DNA from: Ampelomyces quisqualis
Taxonomy: Eukaryota; Ascomycota; Dothideomycetes; Pleosporales; Phaeosphaeriaceae
Assembly: GCA_018398575.1 (NCBI GenBank)
Contig: JAGTXZ010000019.1
Span: 434,001-498,000 of the forward strand
Length of the DNA: 64,000 nucleotides
Reading direction: 5' to 3'
Each line of letters opens with the position of its first letter. The first letter of the stretch is position 1. Below, piece by piece: positions 38,880 to 52,037 of the stretch. Both the position numbers and the translations under genes were made by a program. Below the pieces are notes generated by a model. The model searched no databases. It was given only the letters and a program-made list of their open reading frames with translations, and was not told the origin of the DNA.

Positions 38880-39860
38880 AATAGTAATCTAAGTTAATTT
38901 TAAGTTAATTCTTAATAGATACCTACTATTAGCAAAAGGTAAAATCTTTCTTATTACTAAGATTATTAATATTAGGCGTCTTCTCTAATTGTTAAAGTTA
39001 GTAAGAACTTTTATAGCAATATAAGTATTTAGATATAAAGCTATTAGATTAACAGTAGACTATAGAAGAGTTCTAAGGGGTTTTAGTAGTAGGTAAAAGC
39101 TTGTCTAGTTCTACTAAAGGAGTTAGTCCTTTCTTAAAAGAATTAATTTCTGCTAACGCTTATTTTAGTTCTTCTTGTAATTAATTAACCTCTATTTGTG
39201 CAAGGGTTAGACTTAGTACAATTCTAGGCTAAAGTCTTTTCTTAGATTTTTTAGTATTTAACTTTTTTACTTTAGTACTCTGTTGCTAGGTTATAACAGT
39301 TAATATAGAGTCTTCTTAGAATCCTCTAGGTATTAGTACTAGTATAGCTTTAGAGAGAGTTATTGGCGTTACTTCTAATACTCCTAGGTTATTAATAGTC
39401 TCTAAGTCTCTATCCTAGCGCCAAACGTAACTTTTACTAAAGTAATCCTAACTATTATATTAATAGAAAGATCTAAACCTAAAGGCTTTAGCTACTAGAA
39501 GATCTAAGGGATCCTAATTATGTTTAATAGATTTAAGGTTGCAAACAAATCTAATTTAGAAGTTATTCTATGCGTTTTAACGCAATCTCTCTAGAAGTAA
39601 ATTGTAATATTATCTAAATACTATTACTAGTAGAATAAAGTTTCTCTTGTAATATAACAACGTAAGTAGGTACAGCTTTTAGAATACAATTAGATACGTA
39701 TTAGAGGCATATAGAAGTGCGTGTTATATTAAAGATTCTAAATTGGCTATATACCTATAGGTCTTGTATAGAAGAATAAGAGAAACTTATCCTCTATCTA
39801 ATACAATAGGCTTATACTTATAGTAGGCGTAGCAACCAAGTTAGAGCGTTATTAGAAAGT
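38880..39860 (-). mobile_element. Gag N-terminal region of gypsy C (copy 2 of the 28080-29070 fragment)
   Basis: In the minus frame: NLKSIKHN, LDLLVAKAFRFRSFY, DRDLETINNLGVLEVTPITL, then a basic KKLNTKKSKKR patch and a helical LQEELKQALAEINSF segment. It is collinear with 28080-29070, so this region is a repeated part of the element. Confidence 0.6.
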
Positions 39861-41620
39861 ATTTAGTTCTATTTTACTAACTACGTAGATAATCTACTAC
39901 TAAGCCTCTTATAAGGTATTATATATAATATGTGTTTGCATATGTTTGTTACACTAGGCTTCTTTCTCTTTATTTCTAGGCTATTCTAAGTTGTGTAGTA
40001 GAACTGTTATCTTACTTGCTATATTTAGTATTTAGCTTCTAATATTTAGTTCTTAAGAACTTTTATCTATTAGCTATATTCTAGTTGTTAACTAGTTAGA
40101 GTAGCTATAGGTTATCTAGTAGAATAGGCATAGGCTTGTTCCTTTCTTGCTAGCTTATTTTAGAAACCTTTGCTTCTAGTCTCTGTCTGTTATAGTATTC
40201 TTACGCCCTTTCTATTAATTAGTTCTTTGCGTTAGTTATTACTTTTTAAGATAGTCTAATATACTTCTAGGTTAGCTCTAGTGCTTTAGGTTCTGTTCCT
40301 AGCTATCCTAGGTTTAGTTCTTTTTCTACTAATGTTTCTTACGCATAGTACTATTATCTACTCTAATACTTATTATACCTTTCTATTATTTCTCTTACTC
40401 TTCTCTTTTTTTCTGTGCTACTCTATTTTATTTAGTAGTTAAGATAGGTAAGTACTCTACTAACAGTCTATCTAAGTCTTATTCTATCTTAGTTTTGCTT
40501 AGCTACTTAATAAGGGCTATAGTGTTAATAATATTTACCTACAGTTTCTATATTAGTTTAGCGTATCTTACCTATTTTACTGGATACTACAGCTATATAC
40601 TTTACTCTTTTCTCTTCTGTTATTTTATAAGAATATAGTTAATTAGGTACTTATTCTTAGCTTTATTCTTATTTTCTATTATAGCTTCTAGTTACTAGTT
40701 ATTAGACTTTTAGTATAGAAGAGAGTTCTTTGTATTAAGCTAGAGGTAGTTAATATAGAATCTTAGGTGCACTACTAGAGGTACGCTTAGTTTTACAATA
40801 TAGAGGAAAATAACTTTCTTAACTATATATTTTCTATTTTTCTAATCTAGCTTCTTTAAAGGTCTCTTGTTTAATATAGAGTAACTATACTAGAGCTATA
40901 CTTTGTCTTCTATACCGAGTTCTAGAGCTACTTGTCTATAGTAGTTAGCTTAGCGTTTCTATTTCTATTGCGCTTCTACTATTCTTGCTTATATTTAGTC
41001 TACTATCTCCTTTATTTTAGTTACTATTACTTTAGCAAAGGCTTTCTTATTAATACTAGACTAGTGCTAGTTCTTTATAGTCTATTATAAGTCTAACTAG
41101 ATAGAGTCTGTATTATACCTGTACTAGAAAAAGAATAGGCTAACTTCTATAGATGCCGCGTTTTGTCTAGCTATAGTAATTTATGCTAGTAGGCATAGAG
41201 TAGCCTAGTCTAACTAGTTCTAGTTTACAAAGGCTCCTAAGTAGGCTTCTACTTTACTATTATTTGCTTTATAGTACTATCTGTTTAGAAGTAGTATACT
41301 ATTAAGACTCTTCTTTATATTCTAAGCTTATTATAGAGTAAAGTCTAGAATTTGCTTACAAACTATAATTCTCTATTAGATATAATAGTGTCTAGAAGCT
41401 AGTAGTATATAACTACTTATTTAGTAAACGCTTTAACTATAGTAGAAACTTTTAGGTCTAGTATAGGTATAAGCACTACGTTTCTACTTAGCTAGTTAGT
41501 AACTAATATAAGGTGTAGCATACTATTACTTAGTAGAAGGCCTATAATAAAGTCTACTAATACCTTCTTCTATATCTAGTTTAGAAGAGAAAGTAGGCGC
41601 AGTAGCTCTTATTTAAGCTC

Positions 41621-41838
41621 TATAAGAGCTAAGCGATACTATAGATTAAATTGTCTTAAGTAAAAAGTTTCTATTACTCTCTCTATGCTATGTAAAGATA
41701 GATTAGATTAAATACACTAAGCTAAGAGACAGCTTAATTAGTTAGTCTAATCCTAAAAGAATTCTTACTTTCTTAGTAACATGCTTAGGTATTATACGTA
41801 ACAATCCTGTAATCTACTAATTTACATACTCTGTTACA
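41621..41838 (-). repeat. LTR (left) of the nested copia element
   Basis: 218 bp, tataagagct to ctgttaca, matching 49776-49993; preceded by the duplication agctc. Confidence 0.88.
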
Positions 41839-42486
41839 CATCCCTTAGATTAGGCAAACTTGTTAGCTTACCTAATCTGTTTAGTAGAGCAGAAGTAGTA
41901 ATTAAGGTAAATAGCAATACTACTCTGTATTGCAAGCGTTGCGTTGCTTTATTTATTAGCTTAAACATAAGTTATTAGCGCATAAATTCCTAATTATTTA
42001 CTATATATATAATTAAATTTAATATTAGTGTTATCTACTTGCAATTGTAACTTACGTTATCTTAACTAGGTCTTATGTAAAGGTCTTATAAGCAGGTAGT
42101 CCTATATTATAGAAGCAAATAGACTGTTAGTATAGGTTTACCTATAGGCTAAGCTTTAATTTAGAGCGTTTGCTACTACCTAGCCTGTTAGCTAGGTAAG
42201 AGGTAGTCTGTTTACGCGTATAGTTATAGAGTAAGATTGCGCAATTAGGTAAGTAAGTAGTAGGCAAGCTTATTACCTAGTAGTTGCGTTACTTAGGTAT
42301 AAGAAGCCTGCCTACTTCTATATTTTTATACTCTAGGGCATTAATTAACTTATTAATTAACTTATTAACTAGCTATCTATCTATTTATTCTCCTTATTAT
42401 CTACTTTATTAACTACTTACTTAATCTCTTTTATTATAGTAAGTTTTTTTTACTCTTAATCTAGTCTATTACTAACTTAGGCAGCT

Positions 42487-43650
42487 GCCTAAGAAGAATC
42501 CTACTATTATAGTTAATAAGATAGCCTACGCGCGCGCCTACAAGAAGAACGCTACTACTACTACTACGCCTGCTGTTAAGAGTAAGGCTAATAATCTAAA
42601 TCTACTGCGCTAATTCTAGCGCAAGACTAAGGATTACAATCTCTTACCTAAGAGCAGAGTAGTCTTTAGTAAGAAGACTATTAGTGTTAAGAAGAAAGAG
42701 CTTTGCTTTAGTTTATACTTGCGCTGTGCCTCTTAGTTTACTAACAAGTAAAGTAACAGCTACTACTATAGTAGAGCTAGATTAATAATAAGTAAGTGTT
42801 GTACAGCTTACTTAAACTATTCTTGCGTTAAGATATATATTATTCTAGTTGCTATTAATAATATACTTACTAATATAAGTAGTCTAAGCAATCTACGTAA
42901 GCAGGCTATACAAATTATTATTAGCGTATTTAAGAAAACTATTGTAGTAAGCTTTAAAGATTATTTAATCTTAGAAATAGCTAATTTGTTTATAGGAGCT
43001 AGAGAAGGCTTACGCGTAGCTTAACTAGCAGCTTAAGGCTGCAAAGGCCTTATAGTAGGCTTAGAGTATTCTAGCTTTTAGTAGTTTTAGAGCAAGCTTA
43101 AGCTATATTAATCTAACTTTTAGCTTGCTAGGTGCTAAGCCTGCGCGTCTTGCTTAGGGCTTTAGAAGATATAGGTTTAGTAGAGCGTTAAGCAGGTTTA
43201 TAGCTTAGGCTCTGTTTACACTAAGCAAGTAGTAGCTGTTATTTAGTTACTAGCGCTGCAGCTCTTTTTTGCCTAACGCTCTACTGCTTAAGAAGTAGCT
43301 CTAGGCTGCTTAGACTCTAAAACCTAAGCGTTAAGAGCTAGTGTAGAATTAGCTATTGTCTTCTTTGCCTAAGGCTATAAGAACAGTTAGAGATTTGCTA
43401 ACTCTAAGCTATAGATTAAGAGCTTTAGGTTTCTTAATTGCTAAGCGTTGTGCTTAGGCTTACAAGATAACTAATAAGGTATTTAACATTATAGAGGTAA
43501 GTTTCTAGATAGTTTTACTTATAATTTAGCGTTAGTAGTCTTAGTTTTTGCGTGTTTACTCTGCTTAGATCCTATAGTAATCTTAAGCTTTAAGAGTAAG
43601 TAAATTAATTAGTAGATAGAAAAGTAAAATAATCTTTATATATTCTAAAT
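42487..43650 (+). pseudogene. Ghost ORF antisense to the copia element, Cys-rich
   Basis: A + frame runs for about 390 codons with only TAA/TAG stops: a polar Lys/Asn/Thr start, a Cys cluster at about 42710-42810 (L-C-F-S, R-C-A-S, then Y-Y-Y where C-Y-Y-C is plausible before RIP, K-C-C), and a C-R/Q-A-C-A-S-C cluster near 43135-43155. It lies between the copia 3' end and the palindromic insertion and runs opposite to copia. It could be an extra retroelement ORF or captured sequence with a zinc-binding domain. The family is unrecognised, and the frame choice rests only on coherence of the translation. Confidence 0.35.
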
Positions 43651-44000
43651 TATTGCTTTATAAGTAACTTACTTATATTCTTAAGGTTAAGAAGCTACTT
43701 AAACTTAAGAAATTGTTAATAGGTAAGGTTCTTAGTAAGACTATTAGCTAGTATTAATCTAGATTCTAGATAAGATACTTAGAATAATCCTTTTAAGTGC
43801 TCTTGCCTAAGCTATATGTTCTAAATGTTAACATGCCTAAGCTTTATAGATATCCGGTTATTTTTCTCTATAACTAGCTAAATAGTCTGCTAATTATTAT
43901 ACTAGATATTCTATAGATCTTCTAGATGAAGCGTAAGCTCTTTAAAGAACTAACTAAGCGCTATAGATTCTTTTGCAGCGTATTCTAGAGCAAGCAGCTT

Positions 44001-44835
44001 TGTTAGGAAAATTTAAGATTAATCTAGTTAGCCTAATTGCCGCAACCCGCAGCGGCCCAACAGCAATACTGTCTACTAGACAATTCGCTAAAGTTGCCCT
44101 ACTCACTTCTAGTTGCTAGCAAGTTGCTAGCAAGTTGCTAGCAACCTAACAGTGTTGCTAGAGTTGCTAGATCTAACAGAGTTGCTAATGTCGCCAATTT
44201 TACATGTAGCCGTATTTTTATAATTACGTAAGTAACCTAAAAATACAAAATATAGAGCGGAATTCCCTCTTTAAAATGCACCATTCAGAATTTTTGTAGC
44301 TGCTCTAGTTATTGAGATATAGCGCGTTGAAGTTATAAACTTTTTTAAAAAAACTTTAAAGTACGTTTAACACAACAGATCTACGCACCTGCGATATATT
44401 ATAATATACTAAAATGTTCTAGAGTAAAATCTGCACTTTAGTTACTATTTCTTTTATAAAAAATATAATATATTATCTAGTTAAAGTGCTAGAGCTTTAG
44501 CGAAAACAGGCCTTGGCAAAGAACATTAAAAAGTTACAAACTTCACTGCTGTGCATCTCAGCAACTAGAGCAGCTATAGAAATTCTAAATAGTGCGTTTT
44601 AAAGAGGGAATTCAGCTCTATATTTTAGGTTTTTAGAATAATTACGTAATCGCGCGGGTGAGGCAGGTGGGTCCAGTGGATCAGGTGGATCAATTTGGGC
44701 GTTTTTGTCTAATTAGGCAGCCAGGACAAATAGGGGACCCTAGGGACAGTCGAGTACAGTCAAGAACCGTCTGGTCGACTGTTCTGACAGTGTTGCCAAT
44801 GTCGCGCATGTCGCCAACGTTGTATTTTCCTGACG
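44001..44835 (+). mobile_element. Palindromic (foldback-like) element, copy 3 (best preserved)
   Basis: 835 bp. Terminal inverted repeat tgttaggaaaa / ttttcctgacg, flanked by tt on both sides. Left 44001-44215 includes tandem gttgctagcaa units (44110-44150). Internal inverted arms of about 116-120 bp (44221-44340 and 44533-44648, both bounded by attacgta) surround a loop of about 190 bp. The right part is GC-rich (gtgaggcaggtgg) with gtcgcc/gttgcc units. It retains many CpA. A 64-codon ORF inside it (44658-44852) is a by-product of low RIP, not a gene. No transposase, so if mobile it is non-autonomous. Confidence 0.82.
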
Positions 44836-47800
44836 TTAGCTTCTATTATTAAGGTAGTAACTAATTCTTACCTTGCAGCTTTCTAAGAGATTGCTCCTTT
44901 AAACAGAATAGCTATATAACTGTGTAAGGAACGCCTGGTTACTTTATTATTAGCAAAGGAGGCGTCTCTACAAATAGTTAGTTCTAGACTATTAAAATCT
45001 CTATATTTAATTAAATTAAACCTTGTTTAATACAGGTACATAATTACCTGTTCTATAGCTTTAATATGCTTGTCTAAAAGATTAGTTAAGAAATAGGAAA
45101 GCTTTAAGACTGTATAGGTAATACCTAGGCAGATTATAATTGCAGTGTAGAGGACTAATCTAACTCTTTCTTAATAGGCCTTAATTTCTTGCTTACTAGC
45201 TTCTCTAGTGTTCTTGTAGAGCTCCTTAGATAGCAGTAGTGTTAGAGGGAACAATCTATTGTGTAGACTAAATTTCTTAGTAATCTTGTTAATATAGGCG
45301 TTGTAAACTAAAGTAATTGTTTTGTCTAATCTGTTTTAGATAACTCTAATCCTAAGGAACTATTTAACTAGTCCTTAATCCTAGATTTTGTATTTACTAA
45401 TAATTTTGGCCTAAAGATCCTTAGCTTTAAGCTTGTAATCTTTGTAGTAGATAAGTAGAATATTATTAACGTAGAACAAAACAAAAACTGTTTAATTCTA
45501 AGTAAAGAACAGACAGAGTTCTTCTTTAGATGCAAGTAGTCCTATCTTGTGTAGTAATCTTAAGAATTCTTTATACTAAAGTAATAGAGATTCTCTAAGC
45601 CTATAGAGTGCTTAATTAAGCCTTATACATAGCCTAGCTTTCTTAAATCTATCTAGTAGATTACAGATTACTAGATTATTAGCTGTAATCAAGGCGTTAA
45701 GGAACGCTCTAACTACATTGTATTATATAATTTCTAGATTAAAATAGGCTGCAATAGCTATAGCAATCCTAAAAGACTTAGCTGCAAGAGTAGTAGCGTA
45801 CGTAGTAAGTAGAAAGTCCTTCTCTTAGAAATCTACTTTTACTATAAGCCTAGCTTTACACTTTAGAAAGTAGCTGTCTTAATTTAACTTATATACCTAG
45901 ACCTATTCTAATAGAATTAGTTAATTCTTAGACTTATACTTTAGAATCTCTTTCTAGGTACCTTTCTTGTGTAGCTAATTAATTTCTTTAAGAGAGGTAT
46001 CTAATAACAGGCTTTTTATTAGATGTTAAAGTATCTGCTTCTATATGTTAGGTAGCTTAGGCATGTTATCTCTATAAGCACGCTTCTTAACTATTTAGTA
46101 ATTCTAATTACTTAGCATTACTGTTATAATTATAGCGTTTAGCGTTTTGTAACTAGAGCGCTTAGTCTAAGCTTCTATAAGGCCTAGAAGAAAAGTGTTC
46201 TTAAAATTGTTCTTCTAGTAATCTATAAATAGATCTGCAATTCATATATTAACACTCTTACTCTCTATCTAATTACTATAATTCTTCTTGCAGTAAAGTA
46301 GTATGTATTAACTTAATAGTTTGTTAATTTTAGAGGCTGCTTCTTATAGTTAATAACTTAATTATATAAGAGAATTTACTAATCCTGCTTTATCTAGGGC
46401 TCTAGAGTTACTGCTTTAAGGTTAAGTAGCAGGGGAGGAAAAGGCTAACTGCCTATCCTGTTAAGAACCTATCTAATCTCTAGATACTAACAGGCTAGCT
46501 CTTTTAGGACCTAGTAACAGTCCTTAGCTATCAGACCCTACGCGCTTAATAAGCTAAATACTAGATAACTAATCTAGTTCTAGAGTTGTCTCTAGTGTTA
46601 CAAGCCTAGTATATTTACTTTAGTCTAAAAGAAATCCTAAATACTTGCTAGCCTTACTAGCACTCCTGTTAGCTTCTACTTCTTTTCCTTTGTAATTATA
46701 AAATTAGCTAGTCTCTATAATTCTTAGGATTAGATGCTTACTCCTAAGCTGTTGCTTAGTAACCTTAGTAATTTTCTAGCTTAGTTAATTCTATAGAATA
46801 GGTAGGTTAATATCTTACCTAGGATTATTAAGTTTACTAACGTGTAGAATATCTATAATTTTAAGTGCCTACTTCTTAGGTATCTTATCTTCTTAGTTGC
46901 TAGAGTAGAATGTAGATTTATTAAAGGTAACGTTCTTTAATGCAATTACTTAATTAATTAATAAGACCTATATGTAATAGATATTAGAGGCTTAATAGCC
47001 TACTAGATATCTAATATAGCTGCAAGGGTTAACTTTAAACTTACGCCTATTCCTGCCTACTACTTAGTCGCAATTAAGAGGATACGCTCTGCAGCTATAG
47101 GTATAAATACTACTCTAATTTGGGCGTAGATCTGTAGTCCTGTGCCTAGTAATTGCTAGCTTATACTATTAAAAATATTGCCTAAACTAGGCGTGCAGGA
47201 CCTTATTTAGCGATCAAAAACTATAGATTTTTAATAGGCTTATACTGTGTAAGTAGGAAGCCGCATCTATAATATATAGCTAGAGCTTAGTTAGAAGATT
47301 TATACCTGTACGCATTTTAATTAATTTTGTAATTAGCTCCTAGCCTCCTTGCTTAGCTAATCTATTTGGCTAATGCGTGTATAGTAGCGGGCGTAGTATT
47401 ATAATCCTCTCTTAATCTACCTACTTCTTATACTGCGAACGCTCTCTCTAAGGCAGAGTTACAGTGTTATTATCTTAATATATTTCTACAATTTTAGATT
47501 AAATTTGTTCTTAACTTAGCTAGTAAATTGTTTAATTACTCTTATAATCTTAATTAATGTTTTGTTGTAAAGGTTGTAGTTAAAAAGCTTGCCTAAGTAG
47601 TCTTTCTTAATAATTAAGGACTATTCTTTATAAAGCCTTCTAGTTAGCATATTAAATAGATCCTAAGAGACTTAATAGAATAGTTGTAGTAGTCTTTCTC
47701 TTAGCTGTTATAAGACTACTTAAGCTACATAAGTAACTAAGCAGTTCTAACAATTAATCCTCTTAGTCCTATTTATCTTAACGTTTTAAGCCAACTAGGT

Positions 47801-49775
47801 AAGAGCCTAGAGTGCTTGCTAGCCTAAGTAGCCTAATCTTTTATGCTATAGATCCTTGTTATTATCTCTTAAGTAATTGATATTAGATTAATATAACATG
47901 TGTAGGATTAGTAGTTGTAGAATATAGCGTGTAACCTAGTTGTATTTAATAAACAAGAGGTTATAAGCCTTATAAAGCTTGTGTATAATAACGTTTTACT
48001 TATATAATCTAGACCTAAGAGTGCTGTCTAGTCTACTATACTATATACCTACCTGCTTAAGTAGTGCTGCAGATATAATATTTATATAAAAGCTATCTAT
48101 AACTTTAACCTTCTTAAGCTTTAGGTCTTTAGTGTAAGGACTATCTAGACTGTGTAGAACGTTCTTAATTACTTAATTGCTATACCTAGTTACAGAAAGT
48201 AACTATATTCTAGCCTTAACTCTTTCTTTAGAGTAGGTAGAACTAAACGTTTCTAGAATAAGAAGTAACTAATTATTAACTAAGTACACTACACTTGCTC
48301 TATTGTAAACAGTGCTTCTTAAAAGTAAATAGTTTATAAACGTAGTAGTGTACACTCTAAAGTCTAGATTAGTAACATTAGGTTCCTAACTAAAAGTAGT
48401 TAGGTTGATTAGTGCTGCTATAACATCTTCTAGGTATATTACTATCTTAGTCCTAGAACTTAAATAGTTAGCTGCAATAGGTAGTGTCTAACTAGCTTTC
48501 TTAATCTTGTTATTAAGTGCAGCCTACTTAGCAGTGTTAAGCTACTTAAGGACCTTCTTTTAGTTAAAATTAGAGATCTTAATTAGTACTTTTCTTAGTA
48601 AGGCTAATCTAGTAATTATAGTCTTTAATTAGAGATAATCTATTAAATCCTATTTATACTTTTTATTGTTTTTGCAAAGGCAAGGTTTTAGCTTTAAATT
48701 GTCTTTGCCTTTGTTCTTTAGATTAGAGTCCTTGTTTTCTAAGTTCTTAATGTTTCTAAGGGTTGCAAAGGCTAAATAGGACTTTTCTTTTGTAGCAAGA
48801 ACTGCTTGTTCCTAAAGCATAAGAGAAAAGATCTTAGCTAGATTATATATAGTTATAGCTAGTTCACTAAGAGCTGTATCTTTAATAATATTCTAACGCA
48901 TTAATTAAGCCTAGTTAGGGGCAATCCTAGCAGATAGAGCGTCTAGAAAATTAGTAAGGGCAAGTTATCTTTCTATCTCTATAACTTAAAACGTTTAAGC
49001 CTTTCTATAGATTACTTGCTATTTATTAAACTATTTATCTAGAGTAATTCTACTATGCCTAGCCTTTTCTAAATAGGCTTAATATTGCTGCCTAACTAGG
49101 TACATAGTATTATTGTCTATTAGAGCAAGGTTGTGCTTAAGGATCCTGATTAAGGCTTAGAGAGTTATTTCTAAAGAGTTAAGCATTTTGATTGCTGCTA
49201 GTGCTATTAGATCCTTAGCTACTATTTAACTAATCTATTTTCAGACGTTGCTAAGCTTAGTCGCTTGCCTAGTTTATTTTAACGTATTAACTTTATATTA
49301 GCAGATGTCCTCTTTGTAACTGCTAGAGGCAAGTTTATAGGTAACTAGCTTTAGATTATATTAATTAAAAGCTTTATTGCAGATTTAAGTTTCTAGATTT
49401 TTAGCTCTAGGTAGTAGAGCAGAGACTAGTTAGCTTAGAGCGGCTGAAAGCTCTAGATATTTAGGTTCCTAATCGTTAATTAGGAGCACTGTGTTGCTAT
49501 CTAAGTTAATCTAATCCTAGACTCCTTTGTTGCAAGCATAAAGCTAGAGCTGTGCGAACTAGTATAGCTAGTCTAACTAACTGTTTAAAAGAACGTCTAG
49601 GCTAATCTTGTTGTTAGAATAGAAGTCTATAATTATTAACTAGTTAGTTTGAAGAGAGTATTTAAAAGGGAGTTTTAAGAAGTTTTAGAGTAACTGTTAA
49701 TCTAAGTAGTACCTTAGCAATATAAGGTGCGCAGAGAGAATTAACACTGTAGTCTTATAACGCTAGGCTTATAAC

Positions 49776-49993
49776 TGTAGAAGCTAGGCAATACTATAGA
49801 TTAAATTGTCTTAAGTAAAAAGTTTCTATTACTTCTTCTATGCTATATAAAGATAGATTAGATTAAATACACTAAGCCAAGAGATAGCTTAATTAGTTGG
49901 TCTAATCCTAAAAGAATCCTTACTTTCTTAGTAACATGCTTAGGTATTATACGTAACAACTCTGTAATCTGCTAATTTACATACTCTGTTACA
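49776..49993 (-). repeat. LTR (right) of the nested copia element
   Basis: 218 bp, tgtagaagct to ctgttaca, followed by agctc. On minus it reads tgtaacag at its start. Confidence 0.88.
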
Positions 49994-52037
49994 AGCTCTT
50001 TCTATAGCTTTATTCTACTACACACTATATAGTTCTAGATAAACTACTAGATACTTAAGAATATTCTTAGCTAGATATAGTCTCTTGCTAAGGATATATA
50101 TATATATTGTCTACTTAGGTGTCTTATAATTAGAGAATTATAGGTTTCTAAGATAACATAGGTTTATAGGTTTATGTATTCTAGTACCTACTTCTGTTAT
50201 CTATAGAGTAGGCGTCTTAGGTTATCTAAGATATATTCTACTAGGAATACTTTTAGGCTTAAATATAAGGAGAAGTTTTATTACTCTATTTTAATAGCGT
50301 TAACTACTACTTAGTAGGCTTTATGTATATAGACAGTCTATTTCCATAGCTCTTTAATAGTAGGCTCTACTAATACTTTAGAATATTTATTTATATAAGG
50401 ACCTTACCTAGGCGTAATTACGCGTAGTACTACAGCTTTCTTAGTAGTATCTAAAACGTCTTTTACTATAGTAAGCTTCTTAGTACCTTAGTTATAAGTA
50501 ACTGTTTTCTTCTTTAACGCAGTATCTTTATCTATAAGTACATTTTAAAGTACTTCTTTTCTTACTATAGCGTACTCCTTAGTATCTTAGTTATAGGTAA
50601 CGTTTTTCTTCTCTAACGCAGCATCTTTGTCTATAAGCACGTTATAGAGCTACTTTATTTCTCTCTTTCTATTATAGTGTATTACTCTGTTAGACTACAA
50701 AGAACGTAGTAAGTACTAAGTCTTCTACACTCTTAGTTTCTAGAGTAGAAGTAAATAATTAGAAGGTTTAGAATTCAACCTACGCGTTTACTCTTTCTAA
50801 GAGAAGGTCTTACTCTTTTCTAGAAAGGGCGTCTACTCTACTATTAATATTCCTTAGGTAGTACTAGAATTTAACATTAAACGTACTAAGAAATCTAGCC
50901 TATTAGATATGTCTTTTTGTTAGTAGCTGTATAGTAGTAAAGTACTCTAGGTTCTTATAGTCTATAAGTATAGTAAAATGTCTTACTTTATAGAGTTTAG
51001 TTCTCTACTACTCTAAGCACTTAACTATAGCTAATAGTTTCTTATTATAAATAGTGTAGTTAGCTTCTATAGTAGTGTTCTTTGCTAAGTAGTAAGCTAT
51101 AGCCTAGAGACGTTTATCCTCTTTATATTAGAACAAGACTTTTCTAGTTAACTAACCTAAGTTATTGTATTCTACTATTATTTCTAGTTCTATATTAAAG
51201 TTTGCTAGAGATAGTTCTACTACAAAAGCTTCTTTTAGGTTCTTAAAAGACAACTACTGTTTAGGCTCTTAGGTAAAGGCTACGCCTTTTCTAGTAAGTC
51301 TAGTTATTAGAGTAGCTAGCTCTAAGAAATCTTTAATAAACTACTAGTAGAAGTTAGTAAAGCTAATAAAGCTCTAGACTCTTTTAACTATCTAAGGGGG
51401 TTTCTAAGAATCTATAGCGCCTACCTTCTTAGAGTCTATACTTTTCTCTTTCTTAGCTTTAATAATAAACTCTAGGTATTTAGTCTTTTTTACGCTAAAC
51501 TTACTTTTCCTTTTATCTAGGTATAACTCTACTACAATAAGTGTCTAGATTACTAGCTTTACCTTTTTCTTATAGTCTGCCTTAGACCTACTTGTATATA
51601 TTAATATATTGTTAATATAGGCTATATAAATTTATTTAAGTATTCTCTTAGTGTCTAATTAATATATTTCTAAAACATACTTAGAGTATTTATAAGTCTA
51701 AAGGGTATTATAAGCTACTTATAGAGGCTAAAGCGTATCTAGAAGGCTGTCTTCTATTTGTTACCTTTAGTAATCCTAATCTTATAGAAGGCCTAGATAA
51801 TATCTACTTAAGTAAACTATTTAGCCTTAGTAATCTAGACTAAGGTCTTCTAGATAAGTAGGAGTAGGTATTAGTCCTTCTTTGTAATTGCGTTAAGGGC
51901 CTAATAGTCTACGTAGAACTAGAAGCCTTCTTCTAGCTTCTTTACAAATAGCACTAGTATAGAGGCGCTTAACTAGCTTACTTATATAAAATTACAGTCT
52001 AAGTAAGAAGTAAGCTTCTTTCTAAGTATAAGAGGTT

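Larger units (their letters stand above)
35290..39860 (-). mobile_element. Truncated RIPed Ty3/gypsy retrotransposon C
   Basis: Minus-strand order: gag N-terminal half (about 39800-38470), gag with CCHC knuckle near 37400-37450 (Y-N-C-S-K-L-G-H-Y-A-S-N-Y), RT at about 36290-35760 (IRKLNRDIRIYIDY, then LLRLSKAKIFTKFNIRA blocks). Integrase and both LTRs are missing; the left side ends against gene island 2. Gag is interrupted by the palindromic element at 37630-38467. All frames are stop-filled (TAA/TAG). Confidence 0.78.
41621..49993 (-). mobile_element. Complete RIPed Ty1/copia retrotransposon, nested
   Basis: 218-bp LTRs at 41621-41838 and 49776-49993, with target-site duplication agctc at 41616-41620 and 49994-49998. 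On minus, RT lies at about 45400-45730: VVRAFLNALITANN (the copia AFLNA block), LCIRLN-ALYRLRESL, then FYVNNIL, where copia has YVDD. Gag should lie at about 48000-49700 and integrase at about 46800-47900 (regions not resolved to motifs). 41839-43999 is additional sequence beyond the expected RNase H end, with a ghost frame on the opposite strand. It carries palindromic copy 3. Not functional. Confidence 0.86.
39955..52037 (-). mobile_element. Second copy of family 2 gypsy, split by a nested copia element
   Basis: 39955-41620 aligns with 15310-16975, and 49994-52037 aligns with about 16970-19225, same orientation. The 8.4 kb between them is the copia element 41621-49993. This copy lacks its left end and LTR, and is cut on the right at 52037 by palindromic element copy 4. 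RT catalytic block near 51600 reads Y-I-N-N (both Asp lost). Compared with the 13483-21525 copy it is more heavily mutated. Confidence 0.85.

Noticed and set aside
44658..44852. 64-codon ORF
   Set aside because: Wholly inside the right half of palindromic element copy 3; not conserved as an ORF in copies 1 and 2.
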